Positions 25,636 through 34,903 are shown, counted from the first letter of the stretch. The stretch is 64,000 nucleotides of DNA from Leucobacter chromiireducens subsp. solipictus (GCF_016758195.1 NZ_QYAC01000001.1:471423-535422); one strand, 5' to 3'. Made by a program: numbers and translations. Notes: generated by a model not told the origin, from the sequence alone.

Positions 25636-26358
25636 ATGCCCGCACCCCCGCCCCCGCACGTTGGGACCCCCGCCTCACGCCGCGCCCAGATCGGGGCGGG
25701 ACTCAGCGATTCGCTCGGCGTCGGGCTCGGGATCTTTCCGCTCGGCATCGCCCTCGGGGTGCTCGTCGTCCAAGCGGGGCTGCCCTGGTGGGTCTCCCCC
25801 GCCCTCGCGGTCGGCGTGTTCGCCGGCTCGGTCGAGCTGCTCCTCGTGGGCATGCTCGCCGCGGCGACACCCCTCGTGACCATCGCGGTCACCGTGCTGG
25901 CGGTGAACTTTCGCCACGTGTTCTACGCGCTCTCGTTCCCGATCACCCGGCTTCGCCCCGGGCTGCCACGCGCCTACTCCGTGTACGCCATGGTCGACGA
26001 GGCCTACGCCACCTACGCACTCATGCCGCCCGAGAAGCTCAGCCCAACCCGGATGGTCACGGGCCAGCTCGCGATGCAGCTGTACTGGGTCGGCGGCGGG
26101 CTCCTCGGCGTCTGGCTCGCCGGTGCCCTTCCCTCCCCGATCGAGGGCTTCGAGTTTGCGCTCGTCGCCCTGTTCATCGTGATGACGCTCGACGCGCTCC
26201 GCAGCACGCGCGAACTCCCCTCGGCGCTCCTCGCCGGGCTCGCCGCCGCGGTCGCGCTCGTCGCGTTCCCGGACCAGGCGCTGCTGGCGGCACTCATCAT
26301 CTTCACGGTGAGCTTGGCGCTCCGATACGCCCTGACCCGAGGAGCCGCACGTGCCTGA
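25636..26358 (+). CDS. azlC: AzlC-family branched-chain amino acid exporter, large subunit
   Basis: This 240-residue integral membrane protein shows the AzlC pattern: GLSDSLGVGLGIFPLGIALG at the start, FAGSVELLLVGML and VNFRHVFYALSFP. With AzlD it forms a two-component exporter (BrnFE in Corynebacterium) for leucine, isoleucine, valine or methionine. azlD overlaps its end by 8 bp. The gene is divergent from an Lrp-type regulator and likely under its control. Confidence 0.93.
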   Translation: MPAPPPPHVGTPASRRAQIGAGLSDSLGVGLGIFPLGIALGVLVVQAGLPWWVSPALAVGVFAGSVELLLVGMLAAATPLVTIAVTVLAVNFRHVFYALSFPITRLRPGLPRAYSVYAMVDEAYATYALMPPEKLSPTRMVTGQLAMQLYWVGGGLLGVWLAGALPSPIEGFEFALVALFIVMTLDALRSTRELPSALLAGLAAAVALVAFPDQALLAALIIFTVSLALRYALTRGAARA

Positions 26359-26677
26359 TCTGGGCTATCTCATCTCGGCGATCGTGCTCGCCGGGCTCAT
26401 CACCCTGCTGCTCCGGGCCCTGCCCTTCGCGATCCTGAAGCCGCTGCGCACGTCTCGGTTCGTGCAGGCGCTGGGGCGCTGGATGCCCGTCGGCATCATG
26501 CTCATCCTCGCGGTGGTGGTGCTCCGCGACGAACTCGTGCAGCGCCCCGGACAGGCGTGGATGGTCGCGGCCGCGGCCGCGGTGACCATCGCCGTCCACC
26601 TGCTCGGGAAACGGCGGGCGCTGTTGAGCATCGCCGCGGGAACCGCCTGCTACGTGCTGCTCCTCAACCTGCTCTAG
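26351..26677 (+). CDS. azlD: AzlD-family branched-chain amino acid exporter, small subunit
   Basis: The 108-residue protein has four predicted membrane helices, with ALPFAILKPLR and WMPVGIMLILAVVVLRDE typical of AzlD/BrnE. It starts at a GTG 8 bp inside azlC. It is needed with AzlC for export. Confidence 0.92.
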   Translation: MPDLGYLISAIVLAGLITLLLRALPFAILKPLRTSRFVQALGRWMPVGIMLILAVVVLRDELVQRPGQAWMVAAAAAVTIAVHLLGKRRALLSIAAGTACYVLLLNLL

Positions 26678-26698
26678 CGCGCGGCGGGCCGGCGCCCG

Positions 26699-26848
26699 CT
26701 ACTCGATCCGCTCCCCGCGTCCGTCCTCGCCGCCAGCCGGGTACTCGGCAACCTCGGGCCGGCGCATCAGGAAGACGGTGCTGGCGATCAGCCCGCCCCA
26801 GATGATGATCAGCGCCAGCACCAGGAACGAGATGGCAATGGGGGTCAT
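26699..26848 (-). CDS. metS: Small subunit of methionine/alanine NSS importer (MetS-like)
   Basis: This 49-residue gene begins MTPIAISFLVLALIIIWGG, has one membrane helix (about residues 4-27) and ends in a charged tail (RRPEVAEYP...). It overlaps the stop of the large NSS transporter gene by four bases (ATGA). In Corynebacterium MetP needs the tiny MetS for uptake, and the same layout is seen here. Confidence 0.88.
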   Translation of the reverse strand: MTPIAISFLVLALIIIWGGLIASTVFLMRRPEVAEYPAGGEDGRGERIE

Positions 26849-28410
26849 CGTGCGGTCTCCTTCGCTGCGGCGGCGCCCACGGGCGGCCAGGGGGTGAAAC
26901 GGTCCGGGTTGTACCGCCAGGGACTCATGGTGAGGAGGATCGAACAGATGATCATCACCGCGATGGAGCCCCAGCCGACAATCGCGAGGTATCCGGTGTC
27001 GTAGCCCGAGAACGGGGTGGCGAGCAAGTCGACGATCGTCGCGACCAGCATGTAGCCGAGCACGACGGGGCCCAGCACGGAGACGCAGACGAGCCAGACC
27101 CGGCCCACCTTGAACGTGGACAGCGCGCTCAGGTGTCCGCTGAGCTCGGTCCCGGCGCGCCGGATCCAGAGCACGGTGATCGTCATGACCACGGCGGAGG
27201 CCACGATGCCGATGTTGTTGGCCCAGTTGTCGATCGTGTCCAGCGCGGTCAGTCCCGAGGTCGTGCCGAACAGCACCACCGAGATCACGGCGAGCACGCC
27301 GCCGATCCCGTACACCGCGCGCTTTCGGGTAAGCCCGAACTTGTCCATCACGCCGGCGAGGATCACCTCCATGATCGAGATCATCGAGGTGAGTCCGGCG
27401 AGGGTGAGCGCGCCGAAGAACAGCGCGCCGAAGATCTCGCCGCCCGGCATCTGCGTCGCGATCGCCGGGAACGTCATGAACGCGAGCCCGACCCCCTTCA
27501 GCCCCTCGAGCTCGCCCACGCCCACGCCCTGCTGGTGCGCGAAGAAGCCGAGCGTCGCAAACACGCCGATGCCGGCGAGGATCTCAAACGAGGAGTTCCC
27601 GAATGCGACGACGAGCCCGGGGCTCGTCATGTTCGAGCGCCGCTTGCGGTACGACGAGTACGTCATCATGATGCCGAAGGCCACCGACAGCGAGAAGAAG
27701 ATCTGGCTGTACGCCGCGACCCAGACCGAGGGATCCGCGAGGGCGGCGAAATCCGGGGTAAACAGCGCGTTCAGGCCCTCCGTGGCCCCCGGGAGGAAGA
27801 GCGCGCGGACCACGAGGATCACGAAACCGACCACGAGCAGCGGAATCGCCACCATGTTCAAGCGCTGCACGCCCTTGACCACGCCGGCGCCGAGCACGAC
27901 GAGCGCGACTCCCCACATCAGGATGAGCGGGATCAGCACCGCGGGCACGAAATCGAGCGTGAACGGCTGATCCGCGAGCTTCAGGTATTCGCCCGTGAAG
28001 TAGCCCGCGGCGTCCTCGCCCCAGGAGAGGTTGAAGGAGAACACGAAATAGCTTGAGGCCCAGGCCAACACCGCGGTGTAGTAGATCGCGATAAAGACGC
28101 AGATCATCACCTGGAACCAGCCGATGCCCTCGCCGAGCTTCCCGGCGACGCGGCGCAGCGCGAGCGGGGCCGAGCCCCGGAAGCGGTGCCCGATCGCGTA
28201 GTCCAGGAAGAGGATCGGAATCCCGGCGGTCAGCAGCGCGACGATGTACGGGATCAGGAAGGCACCGCCACCGTTCTCATACGCGACGCCGGGGAAACGC
28301 CAAATATTGCCGAGCCCCACCGCGGAACCGATCGCGGAGATAATGAACCCGAACTGGCCGGTCCATTCGGCGCGCGCCGGGGCGCTGGCTGTCGTCGTCG
28401 TCTGGCTCAT
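26845..28410 (-). CDS. metP: Sodium-dependent NSS-family amino acid transporter (MetP-like)
   Basis: The 521-residue transporter has about 12 membrane helices and the LeuT-fold signature SAIGSAVGLGNIWRFPG in helix 1, with the sodium and substrate residues, plus FFSLSVAFG in helix 6. With the small subunit it should import methionine and/or alanine with Na+. The ATG at 28410 (MSQTTTT) is preferred; a GTG at 28419 would add three residues. The convergent azlCD exporter may handle the same substrates in the other direction. Confidence 0.9.
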   Translation of the reverse strand: MSQTTTTASAPARAEWTGQFGFIISAIGSAVGLGNIWRFPGVAYENGGGAFLIPYIVALLTAGIPILFLDYAIGHRFRGSAPLALRRVAGKLGEGIGWFQVMICVFIAIYYTAVLAWASSYFVFSFNLSWGEDAAGYFTGEYLKLADQPFTLDFVPAVLIPLILMWGVALVVLGAGVVKGVQRLNMVAIPLLVVGFVILVVRALFLPGATEGLNALFTPDFAALADPSVWVAAYSQIFFSLSVAFGIMMTYSSYRKRRSNMTSPGLVVAFGNSSFEILAGIGVFATLGFFAHQQGVGVGELEGLKGVGLAFMTFPAIATQMPGGEIFGALFFGALTLAGLTSMISIMEVILAGVMDKFGLTRKRAVYGIGGVLAVISVVLFGTTSGLTALDTIDNWANNIGIVASAVVMTITVLWIRRAGTELSGHLSALSTFKVGRVWLVCVSVLGPVVLGYMLVATIVDLLATPFSGYDTGYLAIVGWGSIAVMIICSILLTMSPWRYNPDRFTPWPPVGAAAAKETAR

Positions 28411-28483
28411 CACTCTCACTTCGTCGGCGGTCCGGGGCGGACCGGGGCACCCGGAGAGCGTAGCAGGGTTCCCGTTCCCGGTG

Positions 28484-29386
28484 TCAGTTCGCCGGTTGCG
28501 CGATGGGGCGCACCCGCATCGAGTCGACCCGCTCCGCGATCACCTCGGAGCGTGCCCAGTGGGTCTGGGCACGCTGCAACAGTTCCGCGAGCTCCTCGCG
28601 CGCGAGGCCCGGCACGATCGCGAGGTTCACATCCACCTCGGGAGCGAGGAGGCGCCCCTCCGGATCGCCGGGCGACAACCACAGATCGGACACCGCGGGA
28701 TTCCCGGCGACGGCGGCGCGGAACGCGGCGAGCACCTCCTCGTCGGCCCACGCCGGGACGTACCGCTCGCCCAGCGCGAGCGCGCGCAGCGACGGACGAC
28801 GCACGCCGTACTCGGCCTCCGGGGTCGCGGCGTCGATGATCATCAGATCCGTGAGCTCCTGCACCGCGGCCAGCGCGGCCTGGGTCGCCGGAACCGGTAT
28901 CGGTCGCGCCTCGGGGTGCCAGCGCGCCAGCGTGTCGACCGAGCTAAACACGGGGAGCACACGCCGGCCGTCGGGTGCCGCGACCGTCACGATCGAGAGC
29001 TCCTGCGTCTTCTCGACGGTCTTCCCCTCGGGGGTCACCCCAAGGTCGCCCGCCTCCGCAAGCATCGGGACGAGCACGCGGCACTCGCCGAGTGCCGCGA
29101 TGACGGCAGCGTGGGCCTCTGCGATCTCGGCGACCGCGGCCCAGTGCGCGTCCGCCGATGTCGCCGTCCCGGCCGCGCTTGCGGCGGCGCGCAGCCCGGC
29201 GACCGCGGCCGCAAGCGCCGCGGGGGTGTCCCCCGCGTCGTCGGCGAAGGCCGTGCCGTGGTGGTCGAAGGTGCGGCCTTCCCACGGGAACCCCGCCGAA
29301 TCGCCCGCGCCCCCGGGGACGAGGCTCTCCGGAACGCCCGTCGAGCGCGGCGCGTCACCCGTGGACGGGAGCTTCTTGATCGCCAT
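28484..29386 (-). CDS. SseB-domain protein
   Basis: This 300-residue protein has an SseB N-terminal-type domain (ECRVLVPML, LPVFSSVDTLARW, ALGERYVP) after a poorly conserved start of about 95 residues rich in alanine. Its biochemical role is not known. It follows priA by 47 bp on the same strand, a pairing conserved in actinobacteria, without evidence for a part in histidine synthesis. Confidence 0.78.
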   Translation of the reverse strand: MAIKKLPSTGDAPRSTGVPESLVPGGAGDSAGFPWEGRTFDHHGTAFADDAGDTPAALAAAVAGLRAAASAAGTATSADAHWAAVAEIAEAHAAVIAALGECRVLVPMLAEAGDLGVTPEGKTVEKTQELSIVTVAAPDGRRVLPVFSSVDTLARWHPEARPIPVPATQAALAAVQELTDLMIIDAATPEAEYGVRRPSLRALALGERYVPAWADEEVLAAFRAAVAGNPAVSDLWLSPGDPEGRLLAPEVDVNLAIVPGLAREELAELLQRAQTHWARSEVIAERVDSMRVRPIAQPAN

Positions 29387-29433
29387 GTGACCCCTGACTT
29401 CCCCTTGGCCGTCGCGTTCCCGCGCGCGAACCG

Positions 29434-30198
29434 CTAGTCGCGTGCGTCCGGTCGGCCCGCGACATCGAGTGCCGCGGGGAGCGTGAACGCCCCGTCGTAG
29501 AGCGCCTTGCCGATGATCGCGCCCTCGAGCCCGGCCGGCACCAGCTCGCGCAGCGCGACCAGGTCGTCGAGCGTCGATACGCCGCCGGAGGCGACGACCG
29601 GACGATCCGTGCGCAGGCAGACCTTGCGCAGCAGCTCGATGTTCGGGCCGCGCATCGTGCCGTCCTTCGTCACGTCGGTGACGACGTAGCGGGAGCAGTT
29701 CGCGTCCTCGAGACGGTCCAGCACATCCCAGAGGTTGCCGCCGTCCTCGGTCCAGCCCCGGGTCGCCAGGGTTTCGCCGCGCACGTCAAGACCCACCGCG
29801 ATCTGATCCCCGAAGCGCGCAATGACGGAGCGCGTCCACTCCGGGTTCTCCAGCGCGGCCGTGCCCAGGTTCACCCGGCGCACGCCCATCTCGATCGCTG
29901 CCTCCAGGCTCGCGTCATCGCGGATGCCGCCCGAGAACTCGATGTCGATCGCATCGCCGGCGCGCTTCACGATCTTCCGCGCCACAGCCACGTTGCTGCC
30001 CCGACCGAACGCCGCGTCGAGATCGACGAGGTGGATCCACTCCGCCCCCTGCTCAATCCAGTCCATCGCCGCGTCCACGGGGCTGCCGTAGTCGGTCTCG
30101 GTCCCGGCCTCGCCCTGCGTGAGACGCACGGCCTTCCCGTTGACCATGTCGATCGCGGGCAGCAGTTGCAGCTTGGGGCCCTCGGTGAACTCGCTCAT
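29434..30198 (-). CDS. priA: Phosphoribosyl isomerase A (HisA/TrpF bifunctional type)
   Basis: The 254-residue (beta-alpha)8 barrel isomerises ProFAR in histidine synthesis. In actinobacteria this enzyme usually also serves as the tryptophan-pathway isomerase. The two catalytic aspartates are visible in [11 protein letters not shown] and [15 protein letters not shown], and the phosphate loops in SGGIRDDAS and ASGGVSTL. It is downstream of hisH. Dual function is inferred from lineage, since the sequence alone does not prove loss of trpF elsewhere. Confidence 0.93.
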   Translation of the reverse strand: MSEFTEGPKLQLLPAIDMVNGKAVRLTQGEAGTETDYGSPVDAAMDWIEQGAEWIHLVDLDAAFGRGSNVAVARKIVKRAGDAIDIEFSGGIRDDASLEAAIEMGVRRVNLGTAALENPEWTRSVIARFGDQIAVGLDVRGETLATRGWTEDGGNLWDVLDRLEDANCSRYVVTDVTKDGTMRGPNIELLRKVCLRTDRPVVASGGVSTLDDLVALRELVPAGLEGAIIGKALYDGAFTLPAALDVAGRPDARD

Positions 30199-30273
30199 GT
30201 GTATTGCACTCCTTGTGAGGCGGTCGTCGTGTGTGTTCCGGCGGTGCGGCTCGGAACGGGTGGCGCGCGGCCG

Positions 30274-30912
30274 TTAGCAGGTGGCGATCCAGTTCCGGAG
30301 GAGCTGAATACCCGCGTCCCCCGATTTTTCCGGGTGGAACTGCGTCGCGCTCAGCGGACCGTTCTCCACTGCGGCGACAAATCGCTCGCCGTGCTCCGCC
30401 CAGGTGACCCTGGGTCGCGTGGCTTCCGTGCGTCCCTCCAGCGTCCACTCCGTGGCCGCGTTCGAGTGGACGAAGTAGAACCGCTCCGCCTCGATCCCCG
30501 CGAACAGGCGGGAATCCGCGGGCGCGTCGACGGTGTTCCATCCCATGTGCGGCAGCACCGTGGCCTCGAGCTCACGCACCGTCCCGGGCCACTGCTCCAG
30601 GCCAGCGGTTTCCTGCCCCCGCTCAATGCCCGAATCGAACATGATCTGGAGGCCCACGCAGATCCCGAGCACGGGGCGGCCCCCCGCGAGCCGCCGGTCG
30701 ATCAGTTCGTCGCCGCGCACCGCGCGAAGCTGCTGCATGACGGCGTCGAACGCTCCGACTCCCGGCACCAGGAGGCCGTCCGCCTCCTGCACCGCCCGCG
30801 GATCGCGCGTGAGCTCGGGTTCCGCCCCGGCCGCGGCGAGGGCCTTCACGACCGAGTGGACATTGCCCGAGCCGTAGTCGAGCACCACCACCCGCGGCGC
30901 GGTTGCGCTCAC
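30274..30912 (-). CDS. hisH: Imidazole glycerol phosphate synthase subunit HisH
   Basis: The 212-residue class I glutamine amidotransferase releases ammonia for HisF. The nucleophile is in GICVGLQIM and the His/Glu pair is in FHPEKS near the C-terminus. The GTG start overlaps the hisB stop (GTGA). hisF is not in this window. Confidence 0.96.
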   Translation of the reverse strand: MSATAPRVVVLDYGSGNVHSVVKALAAAGAEPELTRDPRAVQEADGLLVPGVGAFDAVMQQLRAVRGDELIDRRLAGGRPVLGICVGLQIMFDSGIERGQETAGLEQWPGTVRELEATVLPHMGWNTVDAPADSRLFAGIEAERFYFVHSNAATEWTLEGRTEATRPRVTWAEHGERFVAAVENGPLSATQFHPEKSGDAGIQLLRNWIATC

Positions 30913-31517
30913 AGCGCGCCCTTCGTGGACGGGATCCCGGTGACGAGGGGATCGAGCGCCTTGGCCTGGCGGAAGGCCCGGGCAAATGCCTTGAACTCGG
31001 CCTCGGCGATGTGGTGCGGGTCCCGCCCCTCGATGAGCTTCAGGTGCACCGTCAGCCGGGCGTTCAGCACGAGCGCCTCGAAGAAGTGGCGCACCATCGA
31101 GCCGGTGAAGTGCCCCCCGATGAGGTGGAACTCGAAGCCGGCCGGTTCGCCGGAGTGCACCAGGTAGGGCCGGCCCGAAATATCAACGACGGCCTGCGCC
31201 AGCGCCTCGTCGAGGGGAACGAACGCGTCACCGTAGCGGGAGATCCCCCGCTTGTCGCCGAGCGCCGCGAGCAGGGCCTGGCCCAGCAGAATCCCCGTGT
31301 CCTCAACCGTGTGGTGCACATCGATCTCGACATCCCCCGTCGCGCGGACGGTCAGGTCCGTGAGCGAGTGCCGGGCGAAGGCCGTGAGCATATGGTCGAA
31401 GAACGGCACACCGGTCTGAATGTCCGAGGCGCCCGTCCCGTCAAGGTCAAGGCTCAGGCTGATCTGCGACTCACTCGTGGAACGCTCGAGGGAGACGGTG
31501 CGTGTGGCTGCGGTCAT
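30909..31517 (-). CDS. hisB: Imidazoleglycerol-phosphate dehydratase
   Basis: The 202-residue monofunctional dehydratase has the paired metal-binding motifs HHTVEDTGI and [10 protein letters not shown], and [18 protein letters not shown] at 31524-31529 ends exactly 6 nt before the ATG with no ribosome-binding site, so hisB probably begins its own leaderless transcript inside the 3' region of the preceding ccdA gene. It overlaps hisH by 4 nt. Confidence 0.97.
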   Translation of the reverse strand: MTAATRTVSLERSTSESQISLSLDLDGTGASDIQTGVPFFDHMLTAFARHSLTDLTVRATGDVEIDVHHTVEDTGILLGQALLAALGDKRGISRYGDAFVPLDEALAQAVVDISGRPYLVHSGEPAGFEFHLIGGHFTGSMVRHFFEALVLNARLTVHLKLIEGRDPHHIAEAEFKAFARAFRQAKALDPLVTGIPSTKGAL

Positions 31518-31523
31518 GAAGCC

Positions 31524-31529
31524 AGTCTA
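31524..31529 (-). promoter_or_regulatory. Leaderless -10 of hisB (TAGACT)
   Basis: TAGACT on the minus strand lies across the end of ccdA and ends 6 nt before the hisB ATG at 31517. The same hexamer and spacing occur before hisC and dapF. Confidence 0.5.
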
Positions 31530-32375
31530 TCCGGCTTCGCTCAGCTCCCGCGGCCCGGTCGTGCGCTGCCGGTCCCGGCGCCGTCGCGCGAGGGCGACGG
31601 CGAGCCAGACCCCCGCGAGCAGGAGGAAGAGGACGAGAACGATCCAGTCCGGCACGTTGGCGGAGAACCGCATGACCGCCGACTCGAGCCGGGCCTGGTC
31701 CGTCGCTCCGAGGATTCCACCCAGGGACGTGGTGCCCTGCGTGACCAGCAACAGCACGCCGATCCCGATGGTGATGATGCCCCCGACGATGTTCGTCCAG
31801 GCGTTGCGCCAGCGGCCGATCACGAGCTCCCTGGGGCGCACCCAGCGCCGCACCGCGGGAACCCGATCCCACAGCAACGCGAGCAGGACCAGCGGCACCG
31901 TCATCCCGGCCGCAAACACGAGCAGCACGAGACCGCCCGCGAGCGCGCTCCCCCCGAAGGCGGCGAACGTCAGCGCCGCCCCGAGCATGGGGCCGGCGCA
32001 CACGCCGGCAAGCCCGTAGACCGTCCCGAGGGCGAACACCGAGGCGATCGAGGCGCTCTCGGCCCCGCGTTGCGGCAGCAGGCCGGGAAGCCGCACGCCG
32101 ACGAGCATCGCCGCCCCCAGGATGATCACGAGCACGGCGGCGATCGTGACCAGGGTGAAGCGGTGCTGATTGACCCACGCACCGAGCGTGCCCGCGAGCA
32201 ACCCCAGGGGAACGAGCGCGGTCGCGAGCCCCAGGAAGAACACGCCGGTGCGCGCGAGCAGCGCCCCCGGGCTCGAGAACGCGTACGCGAAGAACGCCGG
32301 GAGCAGCATGACCGAGCACGGGCTCAGCAGCGTCAGCACGCCCCCGAGGAAGGCTCCCAGCAGGCTCAGGCTCAC
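31527..32375 (-). CDS. CcdA/DsbD-type thiol-redox membrane protein
   Basis: This 282-residue protein has about six to eight membrane helices and the two membrane cysteines of the family (LSPCSVMLLPAF near residue 20 and GVCAGPMLG near residue 129). CcdA proteins carry reducing equivalents across the membrane. It starts on GTG 12 bp after a DsbA-like gene, so the two form a thiol-redox pair. They lie inside the histidine cluster, with no cytochrome c gene nearby. Confidence 0.87.
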   Translation of the reverse strand: MSLSLLGAFLGGVLTLLSPCSVMLLPAFFAYAFSSPGALLARTGVFFLGLATALVPLGLLAGTLGAWVNQHRFTLVTIAAVLVIILGAAMLVGVRLPGLLPQRGAESASIASVFALGTVYGLAGVCAGPMLGAALTFAAFGGSALAGGLVLLVFAAGMTVPLVLLALLWDRVPAVRRWVRPRELVIGRWRNAWTNIVGGIITIGIGVLLLVTQGTTSLGGILGATDQARLESAVMRFSANVPDWIVLVLFLLLAGVWLAVALARRRRDRQRTTGPRELSEAG

Positions 32376-32387
32376 TCGGTTGCCCCG

Positions 32388-33149
32388 TTACTGCGCGGCG
32401 GCAACGGCGTCGTCGAGCAGGGCGCGGAACGACTCGATCGGCTGCGCACCACTCATCGCCTGGCCGTCAACGACAAAGAACGGGACGCCGGTGACCCCCA
32501 GCTGCTGCGCCTGGGCCGTGCTGTCGGCCACGGCCTGCGCATGCTCGGGCTTGTCCATGTCCTGTGCGAATCGTTCCAGATCCGCGACGCCGGCGGTCTT
32601 CGCGAACGCGACGAGCTCGTCCTTCGGGAGTTCCGGGTGCCCGCTTTCCGGGGCTGCGGCATACACCGCCGAGACGAACTCGGCGTACCGCCCCTGCTCC
32701 CCCGCCGCACGCGCAGCCGCGGCGGCACGCGTGGACTCCTCGCCGAAGAACGCAACATCGTGGAACTCGATGCGCACCTTGCCGCTGTCGACATACTCCT
32801 GCACGACGGTGGGGAGCGTGTCTCGGGAGAAGACGGCGCAGAACGGGCAGCGGAAGTCGACCCACTCGCTCAGCACCACCGGTGCGTCGAGGTCACCGAT
32901 CGCCATGGGGTCGCCCTCAACGCGCCGCTCGACGTTCGGGGCCCCGCCCCCGGTCTCGGTGCCCGCCTCCGCCGTGGTTCCGCCCGCGTCGGCGGCCGGT
33001 GCACCCGCGGAGTTCCCCTGGAACAGCTGCACGCCGCCGAACACGAGGCCGAGCGCCGCAACCGCGGCGAGCACGACATTCAGCGTGCGCGAGCGGCGCA
33101 GCTTGCGCTCCAGTTCGTGGCGGGGCAGTGTCTCCGGAGGCTGAGTCAT
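32388..33149 (-). CDS. Membrane-anchored DsbA-like thiol oxidoreductase
   Basis: This 253-residue protein has a basic N-terminus, one membrane helix (about residues 24-44), an Ala/Gly/Thr-rich linker and an extracellular thioredoxin-fold domain with the CPFC active site (Cys101-Cys104 in VDFRCPFCAVF). The cis-proline side is GVTGVPFFVVDG. It should form or isomerise disulfides in exported proteins. TAGCCT at 33156-33161 ends 6 nt before the ATG, indicating its own leaderless promoter downstream of hisC. Confidence 0.9.
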   Translation of the reverse strand: MTQPPETLPRHELERKLRRSRTLNVVLAAVAALGLVFGGVQLFQGNSAGAPAADAGGTTAEAGTETGGGAPNVERRVEGDPMAIGDLDAPVVLSEWVDFRCPFCAVFSRDTLPTVVQEYVDSGKVRIEFHDVAFFGEESTRAAAAARAAGEQGRYAEFVSAVYAAAPESGHPELPKDELVAFAKTAGVADLERFAQDMDKPEHAQAVADSTAQAQQLGVTGVPFFVVDGQAMSGAQPIESFRALLDDAVAAAQ

Positions 33150-33155
33150 AGCTCC

Positions 33156-33161
33156 AGGCTA
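33156..33161 (-). promoter_or_regulatory. Leaderless -10 of the DsbA-like gene (TAGCCT)
   Basis: TAGCCT on the minus strand ends 6 nt before the ATG at 33149 in the 68-bp gap behind hisC. The start codon has no usable ribosome-binding site. Confidence 0.42.
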
Positions 33162-33217
33162 GCGGGGCCGTCGTCGCGTGAGCAGCGTGGGTTCACAGAT
33201 TGAGTACCGCGGTCGCG

Positions 33218-34306
33218 TTACGCCGCGGCACCGCCCGGGCCCAGCGCCGCGATGGCGTCGATCACAGCGCTCGTCTCCGCTGCCGTGCCGGCGGTGATGC
33301 GGAGATGGCCGGGGACGCTCAGGTTCCGGATCAGGATGCCCTGCGCGCGCAGCGCCGCAAACGTGGCTTCCGGATCCGTGAAACCGCCGACGAGCAGGAA
33401 GTTCGAGCCCGACTCGTGGACGGTGTACCCGAGTTCGGTGAGCGCGACGCCGAGCCGGTCCCGTTCCGCACGGATGTCATCCACGGCGCGGAGCATCGCG
33501 CCCGAGTGCCGCAGCGCCGCGAGCGCCGCCGCCTGCGTGAGTGCGGACAGGTGATAGGGCAGCCGGACGAGGCGGAGCGCATCGATGATCGCGGGATCCG
33601 CGGCCAGATACCCGAGGCGCACGCCGGCAAAGGCGAAGGCCTTACTCATGGTCCGGGAGACCAGGAGGCGCGGCCGGCCGGGAAGCAGGGTGACGGCGCT
33701 CTCACGCTCGGCGTCGAACTCGTGGTAGGCCTCGTCAACGATCAGAATGCCGTCGAACGCATCATAGGCCGCGACGATGACCTCACGGTCGAGCGGCGTC
33801 CCCGTCGGATTGTTCGGTCCGCAGAGGATCGCGATGTCGGGGGCGTGCTCGCGCAGCGCCGCGGTCACGCCCGCGGCAGTCAGCGCGTAGTCGGCGGGGC
33901 GCGGGACATCGATCCACGCCGTGTCCGTACCGGAAGCGAGCAGGGGGTACATCGAGTACGTCGGCGTGAAGCTCAGGAGCGACCGGCCCGGGCCACCAAA
34001 CGCCTGCAGCACCTGCTGCAGAACCTCGTTTGACCCGTTTGCGGCCCAGAGCTGCTCCGCCGTGAGGCCGTGACCGAGGTAGTGCGCCAGCGACTCGCGC
34101 AGCTCCAGGAAGTCTCGGTCGGGGTAGCGGTTCACGGAGCGCACCGCCGCGGCGAGCGACGCCACGATATCCGCGACGACCTCGTCGGGGATCGGGTGCG
34201 TATTCTCGTTCACGTTCAGACTCACGGGAACGGGGTCCTGCGGGGCGCCGTACGGCAGCTTCCCCACAAGGTTTGCGCGGAGGGGGAGATCACTCAGGCT
34301 AGTCAC
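33218..34306 (-). CDS. hisC: Histidinol-phosphate aminotransferase
   Basis: The 362-residue PLP enzyme converts imidazole-acetol phosphate to histidinol phosphate. NPTGT near the middle, VDEAYHEF and the PLP lysine in SRTMSKAFAFAG are clear. Start is the GTG at 34306; TAGACT at 34313-34318 ends 6 nt upstream. It heads the his cluster, but a thiol-redox pair separates it from hisB. Confidence 0.96.
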   Translation of the reverse strand: MTSLSDLPLRANLVGKLPYGAPQDPVPVSLNVNENTHPIPDEVVADIVASLAAAVRSVNRYPDRDFLELRESLAHYLGHGLTAEQLWAANGSNEVLQQVLQAFGGPGRSLLSFTPTYSMYPLLASGTDTAWIDVPRPADYALTAAGVTAALREHAPDIAILCGPNNPTGTPLDREVIVAAYDAFDGILIVDEAYHEFDAERESAVTLLPGRPRLLVSRTMSKAFAFAGVRLGYLAADPAIIDALRLVRLPYHLSALTQAAALAALRHSGAMLRAVDDIRAERDRLGVALTELGYTVHESGSNFLLVGGFTDPEATFAALRAQGILIRNLSVPGHLRITAGTAAETSAVIDAIAALGPGGAAA

Positions 34307-34312
34307 CGCACC

Positions 34313-34318
34313 AGTCTA
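34313..34318 (-). promoter_or_regulatory. Leaderless -10 of hisC (TAGACT)
   Basis: TAGACT on the minus strand ends 6 nt before the hisC GTG at 34306. The spacer GGTGCG is identical to that before the methyltransferase gene at 43842. Confidence 0.5.
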
Positions 34319-34369
34319 TGCTGCGGTGCGCCGACTCAGCGAAGCCTGCCCTCGGGGGCACACGGGGGC

Positions 34370-34831
34370 CTACAGGGGCAGACCGAGCTCCTCTGCGGAG
34401 ATCGTCACGGGGTTCTCGGAGTAGCGCAGCGGCACGGCGAGCGGCTGCCCGGCGTCGACGCCCGAACCGCCCAGCTGGTTGAGGTGCACGATCTCGGCGA
34501 CCAGATCCCGCGGGTCCATCGACGGGTCAAGCTCGGTCGCGACCGTCCAGAGGGACGCCCCCGGCTCGACCACGACGTAGTGGAACTCCTGGGTCCCCTG
34601 CTGCTCCCCCGCGGCACGCGCCTGCGGCGCCGCCAGGGTCGCCACGAAGGCCAGGACCGCCGCGACCAGCACCGTCGCCAAGCCGCCGAGCACCACACGG
34701 CCGCGCCGCGTCAACCGCAGCCGAGTCGCCGACGGCGCATCGCCGACGGGAGCCGCCGCGTCACGAACCACGCCGAGCTGCAGGACGCCCGACTGGCGAA
34801 CGTCCGCTGACAGAACCGCTGCTGCACTCAT
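34370..34831 (-). CDS. LysM domain membrane-anchored protein
   Basis: This 153-residue protein has a basic N-terminal region, one membrane helix (about residues 48-70, VVLGGLATVLVAAVLAFVATL) and a C-terminal LysM peptidoglycan-binding domain (HYVVVEPGASLWTVA, IVHLNQL, GQPLAVP). The ATG at 34831 has GAGAGGAAG upstream. It is divergent from lexA across candidate SOS sites, an arrangement conserved in actinobacteria, so it may respond to DNA damage. Confidence 0.85.
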   Translation of the reverse strand: MSAAAVLSADVRQSGVLQLGVVRDAAAPVGDAPSATRLRLTRRGRVVLGGLATVLVAAVLAFVATLAAPQARAAGEQQGTQEFHYVVVEPGASLWTVATELDPSMDPRDLVAEIVHLNQLGGSGVDAGQPLAVPLRYSENPVTISAEELGLPL

Positions 34832-34885
34832 GGGAACTTCCTCTCGTCGCGATGAACGCGAGCCGCGGCCTGTGCGAACATCTGT

Positions 34886-34903
34886 TTCGAATATATATTC
34901 GAA
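34886..34903. repeat. Perfect 18-bp AT-rich palindrome
   Basis: TTCGAATATATATTCGAA is fully self-complementary and sits on the -10 of the LysM gene. TTCGAA ends resemble SOS half-sites, but the 6-bp core spacing differs from the usual box. It may be a LexA site variant or an operator for another dimeric protein. Confidence 0.75.

Noticed and set aside
30903..33203. 766-codon plus-strand open frame over hisB, ccdA and dsbA
   Set aside because: It is antisense to well-conserved genes, with Arg/Pro/Gly-rich composition and no family motif.
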